Assembly: GCA_964580405.1 (NCBI GenBank)
Contig: CAZOKM010000106.1
Coordinates: 1-5,535, forward strand
Length of the DNA: 5,535 nt
DNA from: JAGTRI01 sp964580405
Lineage (GTDB): Archaea > Thermoproteota > Bathyarchaeia > Bathyarchaeales > DTEX01
Direction of reading: 5' to 3'
The notes below the pieces were generated by a model. It was not told where the DNA came from. It saw nothing but the letters and a program-made list of their open reading frames with translations, and did not search any database. Positions 1 through 5,535 of the stretch are shown here, piece after piece (within the stretch, counting starts at the first letter, position 1; every line of letters begins with the position of its first letter). The position numbers and the translations under genes are program-made.

Positions 1-1496
1 AGCACGTCAAGGCGGGAGTCCAAGCCGCGGGGGGAGTGCCCTTCGAGTTCAACACAATCGCCGTATGCGACGGACTGGCCATGGGGCACGAGGGCATGAA
101 CTACTCGCTCCCGTCGAGGGAGGTCATAGCGGACTCCGTGGAGGTCATGGCTCAAGCGCACAGGTTCGACGGGCTCGTGCTTCTGACGAATTGTGACAAA
201 ATCACTCCTGGGATGATGATGGCGGCAGCACGACTAAACATACCTTCAATCGTCGTGACGGGCGGACCCATGCTCTCAGGATACTACAAGGGTAAAAAGG
301 TAGACGTCACCGCTGTCTTCGAAGCCGTCGGAGAAGCCTCGGCGGGAAAAATCTCGGCGGAAGACCTCAAGCAAATCGAGAACAGAGCCTTCCCGGGCTG
401 CGGCTCCTGCAACGGCATGTACACCGCGAACACGATGGCGTGCGTGGCAGAATCCATCGGAATGTCCCTGCCTGGTTGTGCAACAGCACTCGCCATTTCG
501 TCCGAGAAGGCGAGGATAGCCAGGAAAAGCGGGGAAAGAATCGTCTCGTTAATTAAAGAGGACGTGAAGCCTCTGGATGTCATGACGCGGGACGCGTTCG
601 AGAACGCGATAACGGTGGACATGGCCCTCGGGGGCTCGACCAATACGGTCCTGCACCTGAAGGCCATAGCAAAAGAGGCAGGAATGGACTTGCCCTTGGA
701 GGTGTTCGACGAGATCGCCCGAAAGACGCCCCACCTGTGCGACATGAGGCCAGGCGGACCACACGACCTCGCCGAGCTCGACGCCGCGGGGGGAATCCCG
801 GCAGTCATGAAGATACTTAATGGCAAGCTCCACTTGGACGCGGTCACCGTGAGCGGCAAGACGGTCAAAGAAAACGTGGAGGACGCGCCTCACTACGACG
901 CCGAGGTGATTCGTCCATTAAGTAATCCTGTCCACAAGGAGGGCGGGATAGCTGTGCTGCGCGGTAATTTGGCTCCGAACGGCGCGGTCGTCAAGTCGTC
1001 CGCTGTGCCGCAAAGTATGCTAGTTCACAAGGGTCCGGCGAGGGTCTTCGACTCCGAGGAGGAGGCGATGAAGGCGATACTCAAGAAAAGAGTCAAAGCG
1101 GGAGACGTCGTCATCATCCGTTACGAGGGACCCAAAGGCGGACCCGGAATGAGGGAGATGCTTTCCCCAACGTCCGCGATAACGGGCATGGGCCTAATCG
1201 AGTCGGTGGCGCTGGTGACCGACGGCAGGTACTCCGGCGCGTCAAGGGGGCTCTGCATAGGCCACGTTTCGCCCGAGGCGGCGTCAGGCGGACCCATAGC
1301 GGCACTGCAGGACGGCGACACGGTCCAGATTGACATCCCGAAGAGGGCTTTGAACGTCGCCTTAAAGGACGGGGAGCTTAAGAATCGCCTTGCCAAGCTG
1401 AAGCCTAAGCTGCCGAAGATTCAGACGGGCTACCTCCGGAGGTATTGGTCTCTGGTGCAGTCCGCGGACGAAGGCGCAACGTTCAGGACTCCGTGA
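1..1496 (+). CDS. ilvD: Dihydroxyacid dehydratase (IlvD), 5' end cut by window
   Basis: This enzyme removes water from 2,3-dihydroxy-3-methylbutanoate or -pentanoate to give the 2-oxo acid precursors of valine/leucine and isoleucine. It is cytoplasmic and needs an iron-sulfur cluster and Mg2+. The reading frame is open from base 3 (base 1-2 finish a split codon), so the GTG at 36 is internal and the real start lies upstream. 497 residues are visible; a family length near 550-560 implies roughly 60 missing. The three cluster cysteines are seen in AVCDG (codon 66-68), NCDK (192-194) and GSCNGMYTANTM (408-410). The lysine of NCDK is the expected Mg-binding carbamylated residue. TDGRYSG carries the catalytic serine (codon 1233-1235) and is followed by GHVSPEA, typical of IlvD. 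Tyr replaces the usual Phe/Leu before that serine, a mild change. Some archaeal members also dehydrate sugar acids, so strict specificity is inferred. It ends 54 bases before the ACT gene. Confidence 0.96.
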   Translation, partial: HVKAGVQAAGGVPFEFNTIAVCDGLAMGHEGMNYSLPSREVIADSVEVMAQAHRFDGLVLLTNCDKITPGMMMAAARLNIPSIVVTGGPMLSGYYKGKKVDVTAVFEAVGEASAGKISAEDLKQIENRAFPGCGSCNGMYTANTMACVAESIGMSLPGCATALAISSEKARIARKSGERIVSLIKEDVKPLDVMTRDAFENAITVDMALGGSTNTVLHLKAIAKEAGMDLPLEVFDEIARKTPHLCDMRPGGPHDLAELDAAGGIPAVMKILNGKLHLDAVTVSGKTVKENVEDAPHYDAEVIRPLSNPVHKEGGIAVLRGNLAPNGAVVKSSAVPQSMLVHKGPARVFDSEEEAMKAILKKRVKAGDVVIIRYEGPKGGPGMREMLSPTSAITGMGLIESVALVTDGRYSGASRGLCIGHVSPEAASGGPIAALQDGDTVQIDIPKRALNVALKDGELKNRLAKLKPKLPKIQTGYLRRYWSLVQSADEGATFRTP

Positions 1497-1498
1497 AC

Positions 1499-1511
1499 CT
1501 AAGCTTTTAAG
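1499..1511 (+). promoter_or_regulatory. Candidate archaeal TATA box for the ACT-hom unit
   Basis: A CTTTTAAG element (1504-1511) sits directly after the ilvD stop, in the 54-base gap before the ACT gene. With the usual archaeal spacing of about 25 bases, transcription would start near 1533, giving a leader of roughly 18 bases that still contains the GAGG ribosome site at 1537-1540. This suggests the ACT and hom genes have their own promoter in addition to any read-through from ilvD. It rests on one short AT-rich match, so it is tentative. Confidence 0.35.
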
Positions 1512-1550
1512 CCATAAACGAAGTTATCGAGGGGTTGAGGCGAAGCACAC

Positions 1551-2021
1551 TTGAAGTACGACGTGACTCTGGCTCTGGCTGACAAGCCCGGCAACCTAGT
1601 GAAGGCTCTGGAGCCGATCGCTAAGAACGGGGGGAACATCATCTCGATCATCCACGAGCGGGAGAAACCATCCGAAGGCTTCGTGCCGGTGAGTCTCGTT
1701 CTCGATTTTCCGTCCAAGTGGAACCTGAGGAAGACGATCGACGACCTGAAGGCCATGGACGTGGCGATAATCAAGTCCGAGGAAATCATCGAAACAACTG
1801 CTGTGACCTTAATTCTCATCGGAAAGATGGACCTGAAGAAGCTCATCGAAACGAGGTTCGAGAACACAAGGATCACGGGGTTCGAGGTCTCAGCCCCAAC
1901 TTCCAAGCAAGCCTGCGTCAAAATGGACCTCGAAGTCCCAACGGGGCTGGTAGACACAGTTCTCGGCGAGCTGAAACGAATCTCGAAGGAAGAAAACGCG
2001 ATACTGATATCGTCGGTCTAG
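1551..2021 (+). CDS. ACT-domain protein, predicted allosteric regulator of homoserine dehydrogenase
   Basis: This 156-residue protein probably binds an amino acid (threonine is the obvious candidate) and controls the dehydrogenase encoded next. The N-terminal part (about residues 2-75) is a recognisable ACT domain: strand YDVTLALAD, the ligand-loop motif DKPGNL (11-16), a helix, then GGNIISIIH (27-35). The second half (about 82-156) has alternating strands and helices (TAVTLILIG, then ACVKMDLEVP and a last helix) and may be a second ACT-like fold; this is inferred. It matches the archaeal family annotated as predicted regulator of homoserine dehydrogenase (COG2061). The start must be TTG at 1551: an in-frame TGA lies at 1536-1538, and the first beta strand begins at residue 3. 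GAGG at 1537-1540 is a suitable ribosome site. It is followed 18 bases later by hom in the same frame. No enzymatic motif is present. Confidence 0.88.
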   Translation: MKYDVTLALADKPGNLVKALEPIAKNGGNIISIIHEREKPSEGFVPVSLVLDFPSKWNLRKTIDDLKAMDVAIIKSEEIIETTAVTLILIGKMDLKKLIETRFENTRITGFEVSAPTSKQACVKMDLEVPTGLVDTVLGELKRISKEENAILISSV

Positions 2022-2039
2022 GAGACGTGCACTGAAGGA

Positions 2040-3041
2040 ATGAAGGCAATAATAGTTGGGTTCGGCTTCATGGGAAGAGACCTCGCAAGGGTCCTCCACG
2101 AAAAATCGGACATCGTAGCCAAGTTTGATGGGGAGTTTAAGGTCGTCGGCGTCTCGAACAGCAAGGGATACGTCCTCGAAAAGAAGGGCTTGGACCTCGG
2201 GAAGCTCCTGAAAACCACAACACTATCGGACTACGGCAAAGGCTACGTCGCGGGGGGTTCGTCACTTGAGCTCATCGAAAAGAGCGGCGCGGACCTGATG
2301 GTTGAGGCCACATTAACGCAGATTAAGGACGGGGAGCCCGGAGTAACATTCATCAAACAAGCCCTGAGCAGGGGTATCCACGTGGTGACCCCGAACAAGG
2401 GACCCTTGGTCGTCGCCTTCAATGAATTAACAACATTAGCTGAGAAGAACGGTTGCGAGTTCCTGTACGAGGCTACGGTTGCGGGGGCGGTTCCCGTGTT
2501 TTCCCTCGTCCGCGAGTGCCTGCAGGGAGACAAGGTTCAGCGGATTTCGGGCATACTCAACGGGACGACGAACTACATCCTGTCGAAGATGTACTTCGAG
2601 GAGACCAGCTTCGAGCTCGCGCTCAAGGAGGCGCAGGAGCGGAGGATCTGCGAGCGGGACCCGACGTACGACGTGGACGGCATCGACGCCACCTGCAAGG
2701 TCGTTATACTGGCTAATGCATTGATGAAGCGGAACGTTAAATTCGATGACGTTGAACGGCTCGGAATACGCGGAGTCGCACAGGAGGCCGTTAGCCTAGC
2801 AAAGAAGGCTAACTACGCGATTAAGCTCGTTGGCACAATCGACGGGAACCTGCAAGTCGCGCCGAAACTGGTTCCGGTGAACCACCCGCTGTGCGTCCAC
2901 GGCACCCTCAACGCCGTCCACCTCGAAACGGACTTGGCTAAAGAGATTACCCTCGTGGGCTACGGCGCGGGCAGAGAGTCGGTCTCAGCCGTCTTCAACG
3001 ACGTACTCACGATTCTGAAAAAGGCGAAGCCAGCCGCATAA
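2040..3041 (+). CDS. hom: Homoserine dehydrogenase without C-terminal ACT domain
   Basis: This enzyme reduces L-aspartate 4-semialdehyde to L-homoserine with NAD(P)H, at the branch from aspartate to threonine and methionine. The 333-residue protein begins with a Rossmann fold (IIVGFGFMGRDLA, residues 4-16). The nucleotide domain ends around TPNKGPL, with Lys120 matching the catalytic lysine of the family. The catalytic domain has GILNGTTNYILSKM (171-184) and the signature ending DPTYDVDGIDATCK (207-220). Glu205, Asp211, Asp216 and Lys220 align with yeast Glu208, Asp214, Asp219 and Lys223. Arg202 stands where the signature normally has glycine. The protein stops after the catalytic domain, so the regulatory ACT domain found in many bacterial forms is absent and probably supplied by the upstream gene. 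ATG at 2040 is the only sensible start, as the Rossmann strand follows at once. A GGAG overlaps the previous stop at a rather long 15-base distance, suggesting translational coupling. Confidence 0.96.
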   Translation: MKAIIVGFGFMGRDLARVLHEKSDIVAKFDGEFKVVGVSNSKGYVLEKKGLDLGKLLKTTTLSDYGKGYVAGGSSLELIEKSGADLMVEATLTQIKDGEPGVTFIKQALSRGIHVVTPNKGPLVVAFNELTTLAEKNGCEFLYEATVAGAVPVFSLVRECLQGDKVQRISGILNGTTNYILSKMYFEETSFELALKEAQERRICERDPTYDVDGIDATCKVVILANALMKRNVKFDDVERLGIRGVAQEAVSLAKKANYAIKLVGTIDGNLQVAPKLVPVNHPLCVHGTLNAVHLETDLAKEITLVGYGAGRESVSAVFNDVLTILKKAKPAA

Positions 3042-3046
3042 CGCAG

Positions 3047-4303
3047 TCAGCAAACGGCCACGACGCTGGGTGCCTCTGAAGCCATCAACCGTTCAACAGC
3101 CCGAGTCGTTGCGTCAACCTCGATGGGCGCGGGAAATTTTCTGAGGACGACCTCCGAGTCCTTGAGCCCATGCCCCGTGAGGACGCAGACCACCGTTTCG
3201 TCCTCGTCCACGAGGCCCTTCTCGGCTAGCTTGATTAGCCCCGCGACCGAAGCTGCGCTTGCGGGTTCAACGAACAAACCTTCATGTTGTGCCAATAATC
3301 TTTGAGCTTCGAGGATTTCGGCGTCGGAAACGGTCTCAACGAGCCCCTTAGATTCTTTGACGGCGGCGACGGCTTTCTTCCAGTTCACAGGCGACCCTAT
3401 CCTGATGGCCGTGGCGACCGTCTCAGGCTTCTCGACGAATCTAACCTCCTCCAAGCCCTCCCTCACGGAATTCGCTATGGGCGCAGCCCCTTCTGCCTGT
3501 ATTCCGACCATCTGCGGAAGTTTTTCGGATAAGCCGAGCTCATGGAGCTCCTTGAAGCCCTTCCAGTAGGCGCTGATGTTCCCCGCGTTCCCAACGGGAA
3601 GAACGAGCTTGTCCGGCACTCGCCCGCCCAGCTGGTCGCGGACTTCGAAGGCCGCCGTCTTCTGCCCCTCTAGGCGGAACGGGTTCAGGGAATTCAGCAA
3701 ATAGACTGGTCGCTTGAGGCACAGCTCCTGCACGATTTGGAGGGCTTGGTCAAAATTTCCTCTGATTTGGACGACCTTGGCTCCGTGGACTATGGCTTGG
3801 GTCAACTTGCCGAAGGCAACCTTCCCCGAAGGGATGAGGACCATGCACTCGAGCCCAGCCCTCGCCGCGTAGGCAGCTAACGAAGCAGAGGTGTTGCCCG
3901 TCGAGGCGCACGTGACTCTCCTCATCCTCAGCTCCAGAGCCTTGGACACGCCGACGGTCATCCCGCGGTCCTTGAAGGAGCCAGTCGGGTTCTCGCCCTC
4001 ATTCTTCGCGTAAAGGTTTTTTAAGCCAACCATTTCCGAGATCTTGGCGCAGCGATTCAGGCTTGTGCCGCCTTCTCCCAGAGAAATTATTTTCGTCTTA
4101 TCTTCGATTGGCAGCAGCTCAGCGTACTTCCAGACCGACAGACCACGGCTTTGCCATTCTGAGTCGAGGTTGGACGGAAGTCTGGAGAAGTCGTACTTTA
4201 CGGCGAGTAGGCCGCCGCACTTGTGGCAGGTGTAGATGACCATCTGCGGGTTGTACTCGGCTCCGCAGTCGATGCATTCGAGATAGTAAGAATCAGCGTC
4301 CAT
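3047..4303 (-). CDS. thrC: Threonine synthase, PLP-dependent, with N-terminal zinc ribbon
   Basis: This enzyme converts O-phospho-L-homoserine and water to L-threonine and phosphate using pyridoxal phosphate. Numbering here starts from the GTG at 4318 (423 residues). Residues 15-34 form a zinc-ribbon-like knuckle pair, CIDC and CHKC, common in archaeal threonine synthases. NPTGSFKDRG carries the PLP lysine (Lys116), ASTGN holds the asparagine that contacts the PLP ring (Asn142), and PVGNAGN (241-247) is the phosphate-binding loop. VLTGHGLKD near the C-terminus is also typical. Two starts are possible: GTG at 4318 with GAGG 6 bases ahead, or ATG at 4303 with GGAG 9 bases ahead (418 residues). 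I prefer ATG because of its codon and the TATA-like box at 4342-4350, which would give it a short leader. The gene converges on hom with only 5 bases between stop codons. The homoserine kinase that makes its substrate is not in the window. Confidence 0.96.
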   Translation of the reverse strand: MDADSYYLECIDCGAEYNPQMVIYTCHKCGGLLAVKYDFSRLPSNLDSEWQSRGLSVWKYAELLPIEDKTKIISLGEGGTSLNRCAKISEMVGLKNLYAKNEGENPTGSFKDRGMTVGVSKALELRMRRVTCASTGNTSASLAAYAARAGLECMVLIPSGKVAFGKLTQAIVHGAKVVQIRGNFDQALQIVQELCLKRPVYLLNSLNPFRLEGQKTAAFEVRDQLGGRVPDKLVLPVGNAGNISAYWKGFKELHELGLSEKLPQMVGIQAEGAAPIANSVREGLEEVRFVEKPETVATAIRIGSPVNWKKAVAAVKESKGLVETVSDAEILEAQRLLAQHEGLFVEPASAASVAGLIKLAEKGLVDEDETVVCVLTGHGLKDSEVVLRKFPAPIEVDATTRAVERLMASEAPSVVAVC

Positions 4304-4341
4304 GAAGACTTTCTCCACAAACAGCCTCGCTTAACCGTTCC

Positions 4342-4350
4342 GTAAATATC
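4342..4350 (-). promoter_or_regulatory. Candidate TATA box for thrC
   Basis: Read on the minus strand this is GATATTTAC. A start site about 25 bases downstream would fall near 4320, giving an almost leaderless transcript for the GTG at 4318 or a 17-base leader carrying GGAG for the ATG at 4303. A second AT-rich element at 4360-4370 (minus-strand AATATTTTAAG) could serve instead, with a start near 4340. The sequence alone does not decide between them. Confidence 0.3.
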
Positions 4351-4410
4351 GCTGGAAGGCTTAAAATATTATTGCCCAAGTCAATGAACCTTCGAAGCTG
4401 CTAAAAACAG

Positions 4411-4419
4411 GTTTTTATG
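4411..4419 (+). promoter_or_regulatory. Candidate TATA box for the aldo/keto reductase gene
   Basis: GTTTTTATG lies 34 bases before the preferred ATG at 4453. Standard archaeal spacing would put transcription start near 4441, leaving a leader of about 12 bases that includes GTGA (4444-4447). If correct, the ATG at 4417 lies inside the promoter and cannot be the translation start. The element at 4360-4370 (CTTAAAATATT) is an alternative that would allow either start. Confidence 0.35.
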
Positions 4420-4452
4420 CGTGAAGAGCCATTAGGTTACCTTGTGACCCTT

Positions 4453-5310
4453 ATGGAGAAGCGAAGGTTGGGAAAAACAGGTCACTCCGTATCCATTATA
4501 ACTCTAGGCGGCTGCGGACCGGGCTACGTGGACCAGGAGGAGGCTGACAGGGCTGTTGAGCTCGCCATGAAGCACGGCGTCAACATGATAGACGTTGCCC
4601 CTGTCTACGGCGACGCCGAGGTCAGGCTTAGGCCATGGGTCCAAAAATACAGGAACCAGTTCTTCCTAGCGGAGAAGACCACGAAAAGGACTAGGAAAGA
4701 AGCTTGGGAGCAGCTTCACCGCTCTCTCGAAAACCTCGGAACCGACCATTTCGACCTTTACCAGTTTCACGCGGTTGGCAATGTTGACGAATTGAAACAG
4801 ATATTCGGCGAAGGCGGCGCCATGGAAGCCTTCAAAGAAGCAAAGGAGACAGGGCTGACACGGTTTATTGGCATAACGGGTCACGAGGACCTGAGGGTCC
4901 ACGTTAAGGCTTTGGAGATGTTCGACTTCGACACGGTGCTTGCCCCCGTCAACGTCGCGAGCATGGCACACCCTCACCCGGCGAACGACTTCCGACTATT
5001 ACTTAAAGCTGCAAGGGAAAGAGATGTAGGCGTCATCGCCATCAAGTCCATCCTGAGGCGCAGGTGGGTCGGAGGCAAAAAGTACAACACGTGGTACGAA
5101 CCCGTTGACGACGTAAAAGAGACCGAGAATGTTCTGAATTTTGTCCTTTCCCAAGAGGGCGTGACCACTTACTCAATGCCTTGCGACGTCAAGCTCTGGC
5201 CGACCGTGCTGGAGGCTGCGGAACGGTTCCGAAAAATCGGCGAACAGGAACAAAGGGAAATAGTCGAGTACGCTCGGAAACACCTGTTCAAGCCTTTGTT
5301 TCCAGAGTGA
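4453..5310 (+). CDS. Aldo/keto reductase, substrate unknown
   Basis: This is a single-domain TIM-barrel oxidoreductase of the aldo/keto reductase superfamily, expected to use NADPH to reduce a carbonyl compound in the cytoplasm. From ATG 4453 it has 285 residues. It opens with the family N-terminus MEKRRLGKTG and a glycine-rich strand ITLGGCGPG. The catalytic tetrad is complete: Asp47 in NMIDVAPVYG, Tyr52, Lys75 in FLAEKT and His106 in LYQFHAVGN. DVGVIAIKSILRRRW near residues 195-209 fits the cofactor-binding part of the barrel. No C-terminal iron-sulfur cysteines are present. An upstream in-frame ATG at 4417 would add 12 residues that do not resemble the family and overlap a TATA-like box, so I prefer 4453, which has GTGA 5 bases ahead. 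It is divergent from thrC with no visible functional link. The reaction cannot be assigned from sequence. Confidence 0.9.
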   Translation: MEKRRLGKTGHSVSIITLGGCGPGYVDQEEADRAVELAMKHGVNMIDVAPVYGDAEVRLRPWVQKYRNQFFLAEKTTKRTRKEAWEQLHRSLENLGTDHFDLYQFHAVGNVDELKQIFGEGGAMEAFKEAKETGLTRFIGITGHEDLRVHVKALEMFDFDTVLAPVNVASMAHPHPANDFRLLLKAARERDVGVIAIKSILRRRWVGGKKYNTWYEPVDDVKETENVLNFVLSQEGVTTYSMPCDVKLWPTVLEAAERFRKIGEQEQREIVEYARKHLFKPLFPE

Positions 5311-5347
5311 ACCATAAGGTAAGATTTATTGTGCCACGCCAATGTTA
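5311..5347. other. Short gap between convergent genes
   Basis: These 37 bases separate the reductase stop from the stop of the minus-strand gene. There is an AT-rich stretch (AGATTTATT, 5322-5330) but no run of five or more T on either strand and no stem longer than about 4 pairs, so no terminator can be called. Confidence 0.5.
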
Positions 5348-5535
5348 CTAAAAGAGAGCACGGACAAGTGAAATGATACCTATTACTGTAAAAATGATTA
5401 TGAGGCTTTCCAACAAGAGCCTGAATATGTTATTTGTCAGTAATTGGAGAATATTTTCGGTGTTGGCAGGATAATAAGTAAATTCAGTCCATGCGGATGG
5501 ACTGAATTCGTTATTTGTGTAATCCCAAATTATGG
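5348..5535 (-). CDS. Partial unrecognised protein with C-terminal membrane segment, 5' end beyond window
   Basis: Reading the minus strand from the right edge, one frame is open for 61 codons (5533 down to 5351) and ends in TAG at 5350-5348. The other two minus frames meet stops within a few codons of the edge. The first 30 or so visible residues are polar and aromatic (WDYTNNEF, then WTEFTYYP). The last 27 or so are strongly hydrophobic, with core LIIIFTVIGIISLV flanked by arginines, ending LVRALF. This reads as a C-terminal transmembrane anchor behind a possibly extracellular domain; the topology is inferred. A frame this long without a stop is not expected by chance in DNA of about 36% G+C. 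I do not recognise the family. Codons are AT-rich (ATA, AAT, TTA), unlike the neighbouring genes. It converges on the aldo/keto reductase gene. Confidence 0.55.
   Translation of the reverse strand, partial: IIWDYTNNEFSPSAWTEFTYYPANTENILQLLTNNIFRLLLESLIIIFTVIGIISLVRALF
5481..5508. repeat. Perfect 12-bp inverted repeat with 4-base loop
   Basis: The left arm AATTCAGTCCAT (5481-5492) is exactly complementary to the right arm ATGGACTGAATT (5497-5508), with loop GCGG between. After a small internal mismatch, five further pairs (5473-5477 with 5511-5515) extend the stem. It lies inside the minus-strand partial gene, where it encodes residues around NEFSPSAWTEF. No T-run follows on either strand, so it does not look like an intrinsic terminator. 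Its role is unknown. Confidence 0.8.

Noticed and set aside
284..868. Long open frame on the minus strand opposite ilvD (194 codons), plus shorter ones nearby
   Set aside because: It lies fully antisense to a clear ilvD with intact motifs; its translation is serine/alanine-rich with no recognisable domain, as expected for a shadow frame in GC-rich coding DNA.
1499..1957. 152-codon minus-strand frame covering most of the ACT gene
   Set aside because: The plus strand encodes a recognisable ACT protein with a suitable start and ribosome site; the antisense product has no recognisable motif.
4403..4482. Ten-base repeat AAAAACAGGT before and inside the reductase gene
   Set aside because: One copy lies in coding sequence for GKTG; with only two copies and no flanking similarity, coincidence is enough.
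5403..5422. Small hairpin AGGCTTT / AGAGCCT with a 6-base loop
   Set aside because: Seven pairs including one G-U within a coding frame and no T-run; too weak to call a terminator or RNA element.
5373..5474. Possible 33-residue plus-strand ORF starting at ATG 5373 with a hairpin just after its stop
   Set aside because: It has no convincing ribosome site, and the same bases are better explained by the longer minus-strand frame with a coherent membrane helix.
5429..5523. Direct repeat GTTATTTGT followed by GTAAT in two copies (5429 and 5510)
   Set aside because: Both copies are in the minus-strand coding frame and encode the same Thr-Asn-Asn codons; the match is short and has a 2-base indel.

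Overview
The window looks like a piece of an archaeal chromosome. The evidence is a stand-alone ACT-domain protein beside a homoserine dehydrogenase that lacks its own regulatory domain, TATA-like boxes instead of bacterial -35/-10 pairs, TTG use as a start, and a zinc-ribbon threonine synthase of the kind common in archaea. A lineage near the Bathyarchaeota/Thaumarchaeota/Crenarchaeota is a guess from protein style only. Most of the window is moderately GC-rich coding sequence with very short gaps. The last 225 bases drop to about 36% G+C (81 of 225 counted).

Layout. (1) 1-1496, plus: dihydroxyacid dehydratase (ilvD), cut by the left edge. (2) 1551-2021 and 2040-3041, plus: an ACT-domain regulator followed 18 bases later by homoserine dehydrogenase, probably one transcript from a promoter just after ilvD. 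(3) 3047-4303 (or 4318), minus: threonine synthase, whose stop lies 5 bases from the stop of homoserine dehydrogenase. (4) 4304-4452: a divergent intergenic region with TATA-like boxes for both directions. (5) 4453-5310, plus: an aldo/keto reductase with the full catalytic tetrad. (6) 5348-5535, minus: the C-terminal end of an unrecognised protein that finishes in a hydrophobic, membrane-spanning segment. It enters from the right edge and is open without a stop.

How the genes fit. Homoserine dehydrogenase makes homoserine from aspartate semialdehyde. Threonine synthase makes threonine from O-phosphohomoserine. Threonine is the usual precursor of 2-oxobutyrate, which feeds isoleucine synthesis, where IlvD acts. 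The ACT protein is the likely amino-acid sensor for the dehydrogenase. The cluster is therefore a threonine/branched-chain amino acid neighbourhood; homoserine kinase, aspartokinase and aspartate-semialdehyde dehydrogenase are not in view. The aldo/keto reductase and the right-edge gene have no evident link to this pathway.

This is mostly ordinary core metabolism. I see no CRISPR array, insertion sequence, tRNA/rRNA or defence system. The points worth a second look are the split ACT/dehydrogenase arrangement, an arginine replacing a signature glycine in the dehydrogenase, the partial membrane-protein gene at the right edge, and a perfect 12-bp inverted repeat within it.
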